A stretch of DNA of 64,000 nt from a virus: IMG/VR virus record IMGVR_UViG_3300043409_001318, positions 120,353 through 184,352 of that record; one strand, given 5' to 3'. Positions 10,803 to 20,838 of this stretch are shown piece after piece. The number at the start of each line of letters is the position of its first letter. Within the stretch, counting starts at the first letter, position 1. The notes under the pieces are model-generated. The model was not told the DNA's origin, did not search any database, and was given only the letters and a program-made list of their open reading frames with translations. The position numbers and the translations under genes were made by a program.

Positions 10803-13570
10803 TGTTTGCACCAGAAATAGTAATCAAAAATGCTGTTATTGAAGGTGGCGGAAAACGTGTAGAAGTTTCAAATCCTCACATAGCCAGCGAACAAGAGGGT
10901 AGTATATCGACCGATTCTGGTTTATACACTGTAACATTAAATTTTTCTGTTATCGATCAATATAATGATAGTGGTCTTGGATCTTGGATTGAAAGTGAAG
11001 ATGTTAGAAAGTATATTAAATTTTTAATTAAATTTAATCCAGTACAAAATCCAATAGAATTTGAACCATTATTTGAAAATGAAGAATTAGTTTCGTTACC
11101 AGATTATATCAAAAATATTGATATACAAAATTTTTTAGTCACTAATTCAAACGGAACTCGACAATATCAATATCCTATTGTTTATGAATTACCAGCATTT
11201 TCTAAAACAGTTTTAAACCAAAAAATTGAACTATATTCCTATTTTGATTTAAAGCAGTATGTTTTAGATCAAGGATTATCTAATTCTGGTATTCTTAATG
11301 AGTTTGGTGCTACCGTACAAACAATACAGGTTATACAAAATGGAGAAATATTAAATTCTCCAAATATTATAAACAACGTGATAATTGAAGATATAGAAAA
11401 ACTACAAATCAATTTGTCTTTTGTTGATTCTTTTGAGAAAAATATAGTATCTATAATTGAAACAGATACAAATAAAAATAAAGATATATCTGTTTATGTT
11501 ACTGATTTATTTATAAGTAAAAATGAGGATAATACACATTCTTTCTTGTTTGGTATTGATAAAAAGAAAATTATACAAACTAAAACGCAATTAGGAAATT
11601 ATATAACTGCTGTTTCTAATGAACCTCAATTACAAACAACGATAAATGATAACATTATAATTAATAAAATATATGTTACCAAAAGACAAGTTAAAAAAGT
11701 AAAATCATTTAGTAAACTTGGTAATGTAGATAATGATTATACTGCTTATGATGATACACCAAATGTCTTATTTATTTTAGATGGTTCAAATAAAACAAGA
11801 ATATCTAATAATTCTGCTTATGATTTTTACTCTTTTACAGATACTTCGATAAGTAATGATAACTCTATATTTCAGTATACTCTAACAATACAATTACAAG
11901 ATTCTTTTAAGGAATCTTTGGTAGCGTTACAAACCACTTTATCAAACAACATTACAATTTTAGAACAATACTATAATCAAATATCAATACCTTTTATAAA
12001 TTCTAAAACTATAGATAATAGAAATCCTCACATAGACAGTTCTTCAGAAAGTTTTGGTATTACTAATATATTTGGATATTATGATATACAAACAAATACA
12101 TTTAAAAACAATGCTGTGTCTTTAGTTCCTTCTAGTCTTTTAGAGATAGTTACCAATTTTTCAGTATTGTATTTCTTTATATCAGCAATAAATAAGAGTG
12201 ATTTAGATACTGCATTTGTTTATTTAAACTCGACAAGATTAATATCTTCTTTACAAAAAAGTTTATCAGTATCAACTTCTTCATTATATACAATTAAAAA
12301 AACAATTGAAATAATGAAAAACTTTGCTTCAACTGTAGAAAGAATATTAGATATTCAATTAGTAGATGTACAGCCAGAACGTGAGGGTTCACAAACTATA
12401 AAGATTGGCACCAACGCTACAGAAATTATAGATTTAACTTATGTTTTTAATAACGTTGTAGAAAACACATATTATAATAATTTTAAAGAAAACAAAATAT
12501 TAATTGTTGAACCATCACAAGAAGTAAATAATTTTCCAATAGTAACAACTTCTAAATTAGGTTCGTTGTTTAGAGATACGGAAACTAAACAAATTTATTT
12601 TCCAATATTAGGATTAAATATACATAAACTTTTTGGACAGGATACTTCAATTGGACAAGTTACTGGAATTGATAGCAAAGAATCAAGATTATTGATAACA
12701 TATTTAAATAATTTAATGTCTTATTTGCAAGAAAAAGATTTAAATATTAAAAATAATAATACGGATGAAGCAAGCAATAAAATTGTTTTTGCGAACACTG
12801 TTAAGTATTTAGATTATAAAACTTTAATAGGTGATTTATTATCACAAAATGGTGTAGAGATATTATCATTTAAACAAGATTTACTACAAGAGAAACTTAC
12901 AAGTTCACCTAATGAAGTTTATACAGCTAGAGATCCTTTGGCTTACTCTCCTACTACTCCTAGAGATTACCCATTATCATCTAATAATCTTTTTAATTCT
13001 TCACAGCAAGACAATTCCTCAAGAGATGAATCCGTGACTAGATTATTAAATTATATATTGTCTAAATTAAATCTTGGTAATAATGTAGTGAGCCGCGACG
13101 TAGGCCCCCTCCGTGTTGAACCAGCCGGTGAAAAGTTTGCTAAATTAGATAATGAAGCAGCAAGTGACTTGATTAATAAATTTATACCAAATTATAATAT
13201 TCAATATTTAAATAATTTTGGAGAAAATATTAAAGATTATACTTGGACTAATTTTAATAATATAACATTTTCTATTTTTCCGTTAAGAACAAGTCTTTTA
13301 TGTAGACTAAAACCAATCATAAGCAACGACCAAACAATTGAATTAAAAAATGTTATAGATAAGTTGCAGGTTCCTTATATGTACTTTATACTAGTTAAAG
13401 ATAGTAACGAATACAATAATCAAACTCCTTCTGTTACAATACCATTAATTAATACAACACGACTAACATTAAGTGCTTCTGTTCTTTCACAAGGAAGATT
13501 TACTAGCAATCAAACACAAAGATTTGAACCTAATAGAAGTAGAAGAATTATAAAGATTAGGACAAAATAA
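10802..13570 (+). CDS. Large virion protein (922 aa), unknown family
   Basis: The ATG at 10802 is chosen because its A is the last base of the preceding TGA (TGATG coupling); the TTG six bases upstream is not needed. The product is Asn/Ile/Lys-rich with a long mixed alpha/beta body and a basic Arg-rich C-terminus. Around 13081-13130 there is a short GC-rich patch, encoding SRDVGPLRVEPAG, unlike the AT-rich flanks. No motif identifies a function. Operon position suggests a tail or baseplate component. Confidence 0.6.
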   Translation: MFAPEIVIKNAVIEGGGKRVEVSNPHIASEQEGSISTDSGLYTVTLNFSVIDQYNDSGLGSWIESEDVRKYIKFLIKFNPVQNPIEFEPLFENEELVSLPDYIKNIDIQNFLVTNSNGTRQYQYPIVYELPAFSKTVLNQKIELYSYFDLKQYVLDQGLSNSGILNEFGATVQTIQVIQNGEILNSPNIINNVIIEDIEKLQINLSFVDSFEKNIVSIIETDTNKNKDISVYVTDLFISKNEDNTHSFLFGIDKKKIIQTKTQLGNYITAVSNEPQLQTTINDNIIINKIYVTKRQVKKVKSFSKLGNVDNDYTAYDDTPNVLFILDGSNKTRISNNSAYDFYSFTDTSISNDNSIFQYTLTIQLQDSFKESLVALQTTLSNNITILEQYYNQISIPFINSKTIDNRNPHIDSSSESFGITNIFGYYDIQTNTFKNNAVSLVPSSLLEIVTNFSVLYFFISAINKSDLDTAFVYLNSTRLISSLQKSLSVSTSSLYTIKKTIEIMKNFASTVERILDIQLVDVQPEREGSQTIKIGTNATEIIDLTYVFNNVVENTYYNNFKENKILIVEPSQEVNNFPIVTTSKLGSLFRDTETKQIYFPILGLNIHKLFGQDTSIGQVTGIDSKESRLLITYLNNLMSYLQEKDLNIKNNNTDEASNKIVFANTVKYLDYKTLIGDLLSQNGVEILSFKQDLLQEKLTSSPNEVYTARDPLAYSPTTPRDYPLSSNNLFNSSQQDNSSRDESVTRLLNYILSKLNLGNNVVSRDVGPLRVEPAGEKFAKLDNEAASDLINKFIPNYNIQYLNNFGENIKDYTWTNFNNITFSIFPLRTSLLCRLKPIISNDQTIELKNVIDKLQVPYMYFILVKDSNEYNNQTPSVTIPLINTTRLTLSASVLSQGRFTSNQTQRFEPNRSRRIIKIRTK

Positions 13571-13981
13571 ATGAGTTATTCAATATCAAAAAAAAATTAT
13601 ATTATAAATGCTGTTTCTTATGGGAGAAACAGAACTCAAAGAGGTTCAACAGATTTTGGTATTTATGAACCATCCAGTGAATCCGATGGTGCTGAACCTT
13701 CCTTCCCAACTAGAGCATTAGAGGGACCACAAGTTACATTTGGTGAGGATGTTTCTCGCGGATCTGGCTTCGGTGTGGCTATTGATTCTCCCGATGATCC
13801 TCCAATTTCATTTGGAGGTGGAGGCGTAATTAGAACTGGTGATGATGCCTTCATGGGGGTTAACACAAATTTAGGAGGAGGAGTAGAGTTACAAGGTTCT
13901 AATGCGAACTCTCCGTTTAATGAGGCATTAAATGATGCGCTATTTAATAATAGAACGGGCGGTGGTCGTGGTAACCTCTAA
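13571..13981 (+). CDS. Small Gly/Asp-rich protein (136 aa)
   Basis: The ATG follows the preceding TAA directly (TAAATG). The first 30 residues are basic and Tyr/Asn-rich, and the rest is acidic and Gly/Pro/Ser-rich with low complexity (GGGG and GGG runs), probably disordered. There are no cysteines and no membrane segment. It belongs to the structural operon. Function unknown; a flexible linker or decoration protein is possible but only inferred. Confidence 0.5.
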   Translation: MSYSISKKNYIINAVSYGRNRTQRGSTDFGIYEPSSESDGAEPSFPTRALEGPQVTFGEDVSRGSGFGVAIDSPDDPPISFGGGGVIRTGDDAFMGVNTNLGGGVELQGSNANSPFNEALNDALFNNRTGGGRGNL

Positions 13982-14027
13982 CACAACGAAATTTATAATT
14001 TTTAAAAGCGTTAGAGAAGGAAAAAAG

Positions 14028-14066
14028 ATGAAATTAATTACATTATTATTTTTGAGAAAGGAATAG
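14028..14066 (+). CDS. Possible 12-residue leader ORF
   Basis: A 12-codon ORF (MKLITLLFLRKE) with an AGAAGGA Shine-Dalgarno about 7 bases upstream occupies most of the 91-base gap before the 787-aa structural gene. Its stop lies 6 bases before the next ATG, and its last codons contain the next gene's Shine-Dalgarno (GAAAGGA). It could act as a coupling leader, or it may be chance. Confidence 0.25.
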   Translation: MKLITLLFLRKE

Positions 14067-14072
14067 AAATTA

Positions 14073-16436
14073 ATGGCTACATTATCAGAAATAGCAAAAA
14101 AAGTTGTAGAGATAGGAGGAACTAGTGTAGTCGATCCTTTACGTTCTGTTCTTGGAAAATATAAAACTGTAGATGAAAATGAAGTTTTTGTTTCCTTAGA
14201 AGCTACAGATCTTTGTTCTAAACTTTTTAGAGTAGAATTCTTAACTAGCGAAACACTTTATAATTCTTCCTCAATACCTTCAATATTTAATAATATTCAT
14301 GGTTATAATGCTAATAAACAACAATTACAAATAACTTTTGATACAGTAATAATAAGAGAATTTCTTACATCAATTGGTGTTGAAAATGTTACATCAACTT
14401 TAATTAATGAATTTAAAACTTTATTAAAAGATAATATACTTGCAAAAATATTTATCGTAAATCTTGATCCCCGCGATGCGACCTTCGGTACTCGAATGGG
14501 AAAATTATTTGAAGAATATTCATTTGATTATGGTACTCCATTTTCTTTAATAGAGCAACAAGCATATAATTTTGGATTAGCAGATTACTATGATATAAAT
14601 TCAAACTATAATTTTTATGAAAAATCCTTTGAACAAGCAATAGAAAATGTTGATGAAAGAATAATACCAAATCTTTATTTATCTCAACAAGAAACAGGTT
14701 CATTTGGAGAACAACATACAAGGTTAAAGTATACTGATGGATTTGCTGGAGCAGGTTATTACGTTTCATCAAATACCGTAGATAATGGTTTTTATTTTGA
14801 TTCGTGGGCAGATAATGTTAGTAGTATACTTGCTGGTTCTTCAATAAACGACTACCAGAAATTATTTATACCAGCAACTTATCTTGGTATAAATAAAAAT
14901 TTCTCTTTTATTGCTGACACAGATAACAATAGGGAAGATTTTCCTATCTATAATAAAATAGAATTTACAACCGATTCTGGTGAACTTGGAATAAATACAA
15001 TATTAAATGAATCAAATATAAATTGTTCTTTTATAAATACATCATTAAAAGAAGGATTAGGAACTATATTTACACTTGGAAGAGGAACATTAGGTGGAGA
15101 AATTGTTGGAAATTATAGTATAGTTAAAAATTCTTCCATATCTTTTGACGAAAATAATAATCCAATAATACAATATTCTTATCAAAATAATCGTTTTATT
15201 GGATTAGAACTTGATTTTCAAAACATCTTATCATCTTCAATCTTCACAGGGCAACCACCATCAACAGGCTCCATTCCACTAATATCATATTTAGATCCTT
15301 GTGATGATTCAAACACTGATATTTTTTCTAAAAATTTAACTTATATTTTATCCAAGTTAAAAATAAATAATATAGCCAATTCAAATTATAGAATTTATAA
15401 ACAAATATTTGATGGTGAATTAGCACAGAACGAAACATTAATTTATATTGTTAAAAAAATTACAACTTCAAATCAAGTTCAAGGTTTTATATTTTTAAAT
15501 CCATTAGAAGCAAGAAACTTTGTTTATTATGATACACAAGTAAAGTACGGACAAAAATATAAATATGAAGTTGACGCTTACCAAGTTGTTATTGGAACAA
15601 ACTATACTTTTGATAATTTTCAAGATAGATCTAATGGGTTTGAAATAGACTGTATTAGTATCCCGTCATTAAAACTCGTACAGACCAAGTATTGTGAAAA
15701 AGAAATAGTAAATGCGGATTCTCCTCCAATTCCTTTGGATATTATGTTTGTTCCTTATTTTGGTATAAACAATAAAATATCAATTTATATGAATTCACAA
15801 GTTGGAAGACAACATACAGAACCTGTTATAATTTTAGATCAAGATCAACAAAGTTTTGATAACAACAGAGAAGCACAAGGAATTGAAACAGGACCAATAT
15901 TGTTTGAGTCGGAAGACCCAGCATCACTATTTCAAATTATGAGATTAGAGAATAAACCAACTTCATATCAAGATTTTAAAGATTCTTTAATAACAAACAT
16001 ATATGTATTAGAAAATTCTTTCTCTAATACATATTTAGATATATTAGAACCAAATAAAACTTATTATTATATATTTAGAACTAAAGACGTTCATTCAAAT
16101 GTATCAAACCCAACACCTGTTTATCAATTAACTTTAAGAGATGATGGTGGTGCAGTTTATCCAGAAATAGAAGTTTTATATAATTTTGATGTTGAAGTAG
16201 AAAAAGATGCTTTTAAAGCAGCAAGAAAATATATACATTTATCACCATCTATAACACAAACATCAATTGAAATTGGGGAAGAAGCAGAAAGCGCAAATAA
16301 CTTGGAACAATTAAAACTTGGTTACGCAAATGATCCAGTATGGGGTAAACAATTTAAAGTAAGAGTTCGTTCAAAATCTACAGGAAAATTAGTTGATTTT
16401 AATGTAACGTTTACAAATAAAGAAATAAGAGAATAA
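14073..16436 (+). CDS. Structural protein with fibronectin III-like region (787 aa)
   Basis: A GAAAGGA Shine-Dalgarno precedes the ATG. The C-terminal half holds stretches typical of FN3-like sandwich domains: VKYGQKYKYEVDAY at about residue 490, and LEPNKTYYYIFRTKD at about residue 660 followed by HSNVSNPTPVYQLTL. The N-terminal 250 residues are alpha/beta without a known motif. FN3 modules are common in phage tail and fibre proteins. A short GC-rich patch at 14464-14500 encodes DPRDATFGTR. Role in the tail or baseplate is inferred. Confidence 0.6.
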   Translation: MATLSEIAKKVVEIGGTSVVDPLRSVLGKYKTVDENEVFVSLEATDLCSKLFRVEFLTSETLYNSSSIPSIFNNIHGYNANKQQLQITFDTVIIREFLTSIGVENVTSTLINEFKTLLKDNILAKIFIVNLDPRDATFGTRMGKLFEEYSFDYGTPFSLIEQQAYNFGLADYYDINSNYNFYEKSFEQAIENVDERIIPNLYLSQQETGSFGEQHTRLKYTDGFAGAGYYVSSNTVDNGFYFDSWADNVSSILAGSSINDYQKLFIPATYLGINKNFSFIADTDNNREDFPIYNKIEFTTDSGELGINTILNESNINCSFINTSLKEGLGTIFTLGRGTLGGEIVGNYSIVKNSSISFDENNNPIIQYSYQNNRFIGLELDFQNILSSSIFTGQPPSTGSIPLISYLDPCDDSNTDIFSKNLTYILSKLKINNIANSNYRIYKQIFDGELAQNETLIYIVKKITTSNQVQGFIFLNPLEARNFVYYDTQVKYGQKYKYEVDAYQVVIGTNYTFDNFQDRSNGFEIDCISIPSLKLVQTKYCEKEIVNADSPPIPLDIMFVPYFGINNKISIYMNSQVGRQHTEPVIILDQDQQSFDNNREAQGIETGPILFESEDPASLFQIMRLENKPTSYQDFKDSLITNIYVLENSFSNTYLDILEPNKTYYYIFRTKDVHSNVSNPTPVYQLTLRDDGGAVYPEIEVLYNFDVEVEKDAFKAARKYIHLSPSITQTSIEIGEEAESANNLEQLKLGYANDPVWGKQFKVRVRSKSTGKLVDFNVTFTNKEIRE

Positions 16437-16448
16437 TTAAACTAGTAC

Positions 16449-16457
16449 ACTATTTAT
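16449..16457 (+). promoter_or_regulatory. Late-promoter-like element ACTATTTAT
   Basis: ACTATTTAT lies 15 bases before the ATG of the next gene, with an AGAGG Shine-Dalgarno in between. It is one of a recurrent set of intergenic elements in the structural region. Confidence 0.5.
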
Positions 16458-16472
16458 GAAAGAGGTATTAAA

Positions 16473-17387
16473 ATGGGTTTCTTAGATAATAGCGGCGATA
16501 TAATACTTGACGCAGTTTTAACAGATACTGGAAGAGCAAGATTAGCTAGAGCAGATGGTTCTTTCCAAATAACTAAATTTGCTCTTGGCGATGATGAAAT
16601 CAATTATGGTTCATATAACAAAAATCATCCATCTGGTTCTGCTTATTATGATTTAGATATTTTACAGACACCTGTTTTTGAAGCGTTTACAAACAATTCA
16701 TCAGTATTAAAATTTAAACTTCAATCTATTTCAAGAACAAATTTGCTTTATTTACCAATTATTAAAATTGATACTAATAATGCTGGTTTAAATGGTACTA
16801 GTAATTCTTATATTGTTGCTGTTGATACTGATTCGGTAGACGATTTAGAACCAAACTCAGCCGCAGGTATTGGTATCTTAAATGGCGTATCACCATTTAC
16901 TGGAAAGCATATAAGAGTTGACCAAGGATTGGATACAAGTGAAATTTCACCAGAATTTACAATTGACTCTGATCTAAAAGAAACACAATATTTAATTGAA
17001 ATTGATAATAGATTTGGAAGTATTTTTTCTACGGATGATTCTACTGCTGCATCTTTATCTTATATAGATGATGATAATGTTGCTAGTTATTATTTATCTG
17101 ACACAGACACCAAATTTGTCCAACTAATTACGGAAACAACCTCTGGAGGGTCAGTAATAGCAGGTCCAAGAGGAACTTATCTCAAATTTAAAATTAGATC
17201 ATCAATTGAATTAAATAGTAGTACATTTTTGTTTACCCAATTAGGAACTTCTAATGTGAACGGAACTAGTATTGCAACTACTGGTAGTGGAACTTATTAT
17301 GTTATAAATACAATTATAAGAATAACAGGTGTAACAACAGGATATTCCATTAACATTCCAGTAAAATTTGTAAAGAAACAAACATAA
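16473..17387 (+). CDS. Virion protein with LTxxGR N-terminal motif (304 aa)
   Basis: The N-terminus (about residues 2-45) has FLDN, DAVLTDTGRARLA and FALGDDEINYG, a pattern common at the start of phage tail-associated proteins and shared in degenerate form with the gene at 9747. The body is Ser/Thr-rich and predicted to be beta. It starts a new transcription unit after a 36-base gap with a promoter-like element. It is probably a tail or fibre component; the exact role is unknown. Confidence 0.65.
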   Translation: MGFLDNSGDIILDAVLTDTGRARLARADGSFQITKFALGDDEINYGSYNKNHPSGSAYYDLDILQTPVFEAFTNNSSVLKFKLQSISRTNLLYLPIIKIDTNNAGLNGTSNSYIVAVDTDSVDDLEPNSAAGIGILNGVSPFTGKHIRVDQGLDTSEISPEFTIDSDLKETQYLIEIDNRFGSIFSTDDSTAASLSYIDDDNVASYYLSDTDTKFVQLITETTSGGSVIAGPRGTYLKFKIRSSIELNSSTFLFTQLGTSNVNGTSIATTGSGTYYVINTIIRITGVTTGYSINIPVKFVKKQT

Positions 17388-17403
17388 GAAAGGATTAACT
17401 TAA

Positions 17404-18438
17404 ATGGCCTCAACATTCAAAACTTTATCTTCAACAGATACTACAACCACTAGAACACTTTTAAACGAAGTTATTCCTTTAACTGGAACAATAGTTTCTG
17501 GTACTTATAGTGATGCTAATATCAAAAATTATTCACATGGTATATTTCAATCCGTATATGATTATCCATACTTAAGTTCTTCAGCAAATCATATATTTGA
17601 TTTAACTGTTGGATATCATAGTTCATCTACAATAGCAAATAGCGCAAACACTCTCAACACAAAAAAAATTAATATTTATAATCAAATGGCTCAAGTCCTT
17701 GTTGGTCACGATACAACTGGTAGTATTCAACTTTTCGACCAAGATGGAGATTTAACTTCTGGTGGAACAAAACTTAAAGAATGTATCTTCGTTAACTTCG
17801 CTCGTTTATTAACAAAAGATGAAGTAAAGAAAGGTTCGTTTGAACTTAAAGTCTTTACAGGAAGCGCAAACACCACCCCAGCCAATTTATTGACTATAAG
17901 TGATTACGGTGCTGCTTCTTCTTTCAAAGTTAATTCACCAGCAGGAGAATACGGTATACTTTATACTTCTTCTGCAACTCCAAGTGCTACAAGCGGTGTT
18001 GGATTACTTTACTATCAAGCTGGTATTGCAGTATTAACAGCTTCTATATTCAATGGAAAGTTTGGACCAAGAACTGATACAACTACTTCAACTGGTTCCA
18101 TAAGCACATATTTTCAAACAGGTTCAATAACTGGTTCAGCAGATGGATTTAGAAATAGGTTATATAACGTTCAATTTAATAATACTACAGAATTAAACTC
18201 AACAATCTACTTCTGTCGTGCATCACATAATGAATTTAACTATTCATCTAATCCAACATATCTTTCATCAAGTAAAATTGTTGTAAAGAACACTTCAACT
18301 GATGCTCCTGTATCATATATAACAACAGTCGGTCTGTATTCAGCAGATAATGAATTACTAGCAGTAGCTAAACTTTCAGAGCCTTTAAAGAAAGATCCAA
18401 CCAACGAATTGACAGTAAGAGTAAGATTAGACTACTAA
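17404..18438 (+). CDS. Structural protein, first of a tandem paralogue pair (344 aa)
   Basis: A GAAAGGA Shine-Dalgarno precedes the ATG. Its C-terminal third is homologous to that of the next gene: a SNPTYL motif, then VGLYSADNELLAVAKLSEPLKK, as against VGIYDENKNLIAIAKLAKPVKK next door, both ending in a short charged strand RLDY or KLDL. The middle also has matching strands (GLLYYQAGIAVLTAS and GVVLYTEGFIVLTGS). It is a beta-rich virion protein without catalytic motifs, probably tail or baseplate. Confidence 0.65.
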   Translation: MASTFKTLSSTDTTTTRTLLNEVIPLTGTIVSGTYSDANIKNYSHGIFQSVYDYPYLSSSANHIFDLTVGYHSSSTIANSANTLNTKKINIYNQMAQVLVGHDTTGSIQLFDQDGDLTSGGTKLKECIFVNFARLLTKDEVKKGSFELKVFTGSANTTPANLLTISDYGAASSFKVNSPAGEYGILYTSSATPSATSGVGLLYYQAGIAVLTASIFNGKFGPRTDTTTSTGSISTYFQTGSITGSADGFRNRLYNVQFNNTTELNSTIYFCRASHNEFNYSSNPTYLSSSKIVVKNTSTDAPVSYITTVGLYSADNELLAVAKLSEPLKKDPTNELTVRVRLDY

Positions 18439-18442
18439 TTAA

Positions 18443-19618
18443 ATGTCATTTTATAAATTTAAAGAATCTGATTTATTAATCAATAATATAAAAGCTTATC
18501 CACAAAATAACTTTTTTATATATGATTCAAAAGTTTATTACGATAACAAACCAGAAATAAGTGGTGCTTTTACTAATAATATAACTTGTGTTCCTTCTGG
18601 ATACATAGAATTATACGAACAGAATATCGATAGAAATTCTGGTTCAACTGGTTTTATTTATCCATATATAACAAAGAATGGAACTTTAGATTCATTTAGA
18701 TCTGTTACAACGTCTGAATTTGATAGTGAGTTTGACTATGGAGACATAATTACTGGCTCTTACGTTCTTTCTTCAAGTTTATATAGAGAATATTTTCAAA
18801 TAGGTCAAACAAGACTTCACGTTAGCGCATTAAGAAACACCTTAAACTATTACTCAGTTAATTCATCACACTATCTTTATTCATCTTCATTGGGGAATAA
18901 AGACACCCAAGAAATATGTTTGATTAGTGTTCCTTCAATTTTTTATGGTTCTCAAATTAAAAAGAGATCTGTTAAATTAGACTTTTATATAACAGGAACT
19001 TTAATAGGAAGATTAGAAGATAAAAATGCTAATGGTGAGTTAATACAAACATTACCATATGGTTCTACAGGTTCTGGTTCTGTTGCTGGTGTTGTTCTCT
19101 ATACCGAAGGTTTTATAGTTCTCACAGGTTCTTGGGCACTTGAAACTGGAGTTGCTAGAGATTATATTAATGATGCTGGTAACTTACTTACTTCATCTTG
19201 GGTTTATTTTGGTAATGGTATAAATGGTAATATAGAAACGCCTTCCGGTGTTTTATCTGATGTTGCTTCCAAAGTTTATTTTGAAGGTGTAACAATAACA
19301 CCTGTAGTTACAATGTTCGCTCATGCTCCAAGAGGAGAATTAAACCATTCTAATAATCCAACTTACTTAAGGTATAATACGTCTAGTTCTTATTCTAGTG
19401 GTTCTTCTGCCTATATAGAAAACAATACACTTGAAGTAAAAAATACAGTCTATTCTAATTACGCTGATCCTACTGGTTCATTTCAAAAACAAACTTTCAT
19501 TAGCAAAGTTGGAATATATGATGAAAATAAAAACCTTATTGCTATTGCTAAATTAGCAAAACCAGTTAAAAAGACAGAAGAAAGAGATTTAACTTTCAAA
19601 CTAAAATTAGACTTATAA
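18443..19618 (+). CDS. Structural protein, second of a tandem paralogue pair (391 aa)
   Basis: It starts four bases after its paralogue stops, with no clear Shine-Dalgarno, so coupling to the upstream gene is likely. It aligns with the 17404 gene over the C-terminal half through SNPTYL, VGIYDENKNLIAIAKL and the final KLKLDL, and has a longer N-terminus. The pair looks like an old duplication of a beta-rich virion protein. This is the last structural gene before the DNA-metabolism block. Confidence 0.65.
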   Translation: MSFYKFKESDLLINNIKAYPQNNFFIYDSKVYYDNKPEISGAFTNNITCVPSGYIELYEQNIDRNSGSTGFIYPYITKNGTLDSFRSVTTSEFDSEFDYGDIITGSYVLSSSLYREYFQIGQTRLHVSALRNTLNYYSVNSSHYLYSSSLGNKDTQEICLISVPSIFYGSQIKKRSVKLDFYITGTLIGRLEDKNANGELIQTLPYGSTGSGSVAGVVLYTEGFIVLTGSWALETGVARDYINDAGNLLTSSWVYFGNGINGNIETPSGVLSDVASKVYFEGVTITPVVTMFAHAPRGELNHSNNPTYLRYNTSSSYSSGSSAYIENNTLEVKNTVYSNYADPTGSFQKQTFISKVGIYDENKNLIAIAKLAKPVKKTEERDLTFKLKLDL

Positions 19619-19625
19619 GGAACAG

Positions 19626-20159
19626 ATGGAAAAACCAATTTGTGTATTGGGACTTGATATAAGCAGTTCCAAGATAGGTATTGCTGTATTAGATGAAAAT
19701 AAAAATATATTAACCTCGGAAGTATTAAAACTATCTTCTGATCTTTCATTAGAAGAAAGAGGTTTAATGTTAGAGAATAAATTAATTAAATTAAATAAAC
19801 ATTATTATATTGATGATGTTTTTATAGAAGAACCTTTTATAGCGTTTGGTGGTGGTAAAACAACAGCACAAACTATGGCTATTCTTCAAAGGTTTAATGG
19901 TATGTGTTCTTATATAGCATTTAAAGTATTTGAGATGAAACCAATAATGGTTGCTGTTAGATCTGCTAGAACCAAGTTAGGAATCAAAATACCAAAAGGA
20001 ACGAAGAAAGGCGATTCTAAGAAGTTCATTATTGAGTATGTTGAAAAGAACCATCCAGATTTTAAGTATAACATGACCGTCCACGGAAATCCAGCACCCG
20101 GAACCGATGACAGAGCAGATGCTATTGTTATTGCTTTGTATGGTCTAGAAACTACTTAG
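19626..20159 (+). CDS. RuvC-fold Holliday junction resolvase
   Basis: RNase H-like fold of the RuvC type, 177 aa as expected. Acidic residues sit in the family order: D11 in LGLDISSSKIG, E68/E69 in VFIEEP, and D161/D162/D165 in TDDRADAIVIA. Such enzymes cut four-way junctions in replicated or recombined DNA before packaging; here it would fill the role of T4 endonuclease VII. An AAGGA Shine-Dalgarno overlaps the end of the preceding structural gene's spacer. It is followed at 4 bases by the J-domain gene. Confidence 0.88.
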   Translation: MEKPICVLGLDISSSKIGIAVLDENKNILTSEVLKLSSDLSLEERGLMLENKLIKLNKHYYIDDVFIEEPFIAFGGGKTTAQTMAILQRFNGMCSYIAFKVFEMKPIMVAVRSARTKLGIKIPKGTKKGDSKKFIIEYVEKNHPDFKYNMTVHGNPAPGTDDRADAIVIALYGLETT

Positions 20160-20163
20160 GTAT

Positions 20164-20820
20164 ATGAAACCTTTTCTTATATCAAAAAAAAATAAAAAAC
20201 AATTTTTAGAACTTGATTATCTTTATGCTGAATTGGATTACTACGAAGAAGGCTTAAAAGAAGCTCAAAATGAGTTTCAAGAAGCCTTTTTTGATTATTC
20301 AAAGACAAATAACTTAGGATATAATCAACCACAAAAACCAGCTAATTCTTTATCAACTGATATTTCTACCTTTGTCGAGAAAGAAGATGAAGGTAATTCC
20401 TATGAACGTTATGAAACTCCACCAGAAGAACAACAACAAACTGAAAGTGAACCAGAAGAAAAGGATGAAGATCTTTATAAGTTATACAAGAAAATTGCTT
20501 CGTTAACTCACCCAGACGTTATACCCATTAGCGAAAAAGAAGAATTAAAGCAAAAAAGAATTCAACAATTTATTGAAGCACAAGAAGCTTATAAACAAAA
20601 GAATTGGTATAAATTATGTCAAATAGCAATCTCATTAGGGTTAGAAGTTCCAGAACCTAAGAAACAACACTTAAAGTGGATGGAAAGCGAAGGTGTTAGA
20701 ATAAGGAATAGGATCGAGCATATCAAATCAACGTTTGCTTGGGTTTGGTACAACGAAGAAGATGATAAAAAAGATTTAGTAATGAGAAATTATTTTAGAG
20801 TCATTGACCCTAAAAAATAA
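20164..20820 (+). CDS. J-domain (DnaJ-like) protein
   Basis: Residues about 100-150 read as a J-domain: a helix LYKLYKKIASL, the diagnostic HPD at 116-118, then charged helices ending in AQEAYKQKNWYKLCQIA. The N-terminal 45 residues form a charged helix, followed by a Glu/Gln/Pro-rich linker (about 55-100). J-domains stimulate Hsp70/DnaK ATPase, so this protein may recruit host DnaK for replication or virion assembly; the substrate is not known. The family is seen in marine phage genomes. It sits between resolvase and primase genes. Confidence 0.75.
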   Translation: MKPFLISKKNKKQFLELDYLYAELDYYEEGLKEAQNEFQEAFFDYSKTNNLGYNQPQKPANSLSTDISTFVEKEDEGNSYERYETPPEEQQQTESEPEEKDEDLYKLYKKIASLTHPDVIPISEKEELKQKRIQQFIEAQEAYKQKNWYKLCQIAISLGLEVPEPKKQHLKWMESEGVRIRNRIEHIKSTFAWVWYNEEDDKKDLVMRNYFRVIDPKK

Positions 20821-20838
20821 CTATGTTATGGTTTAGCC

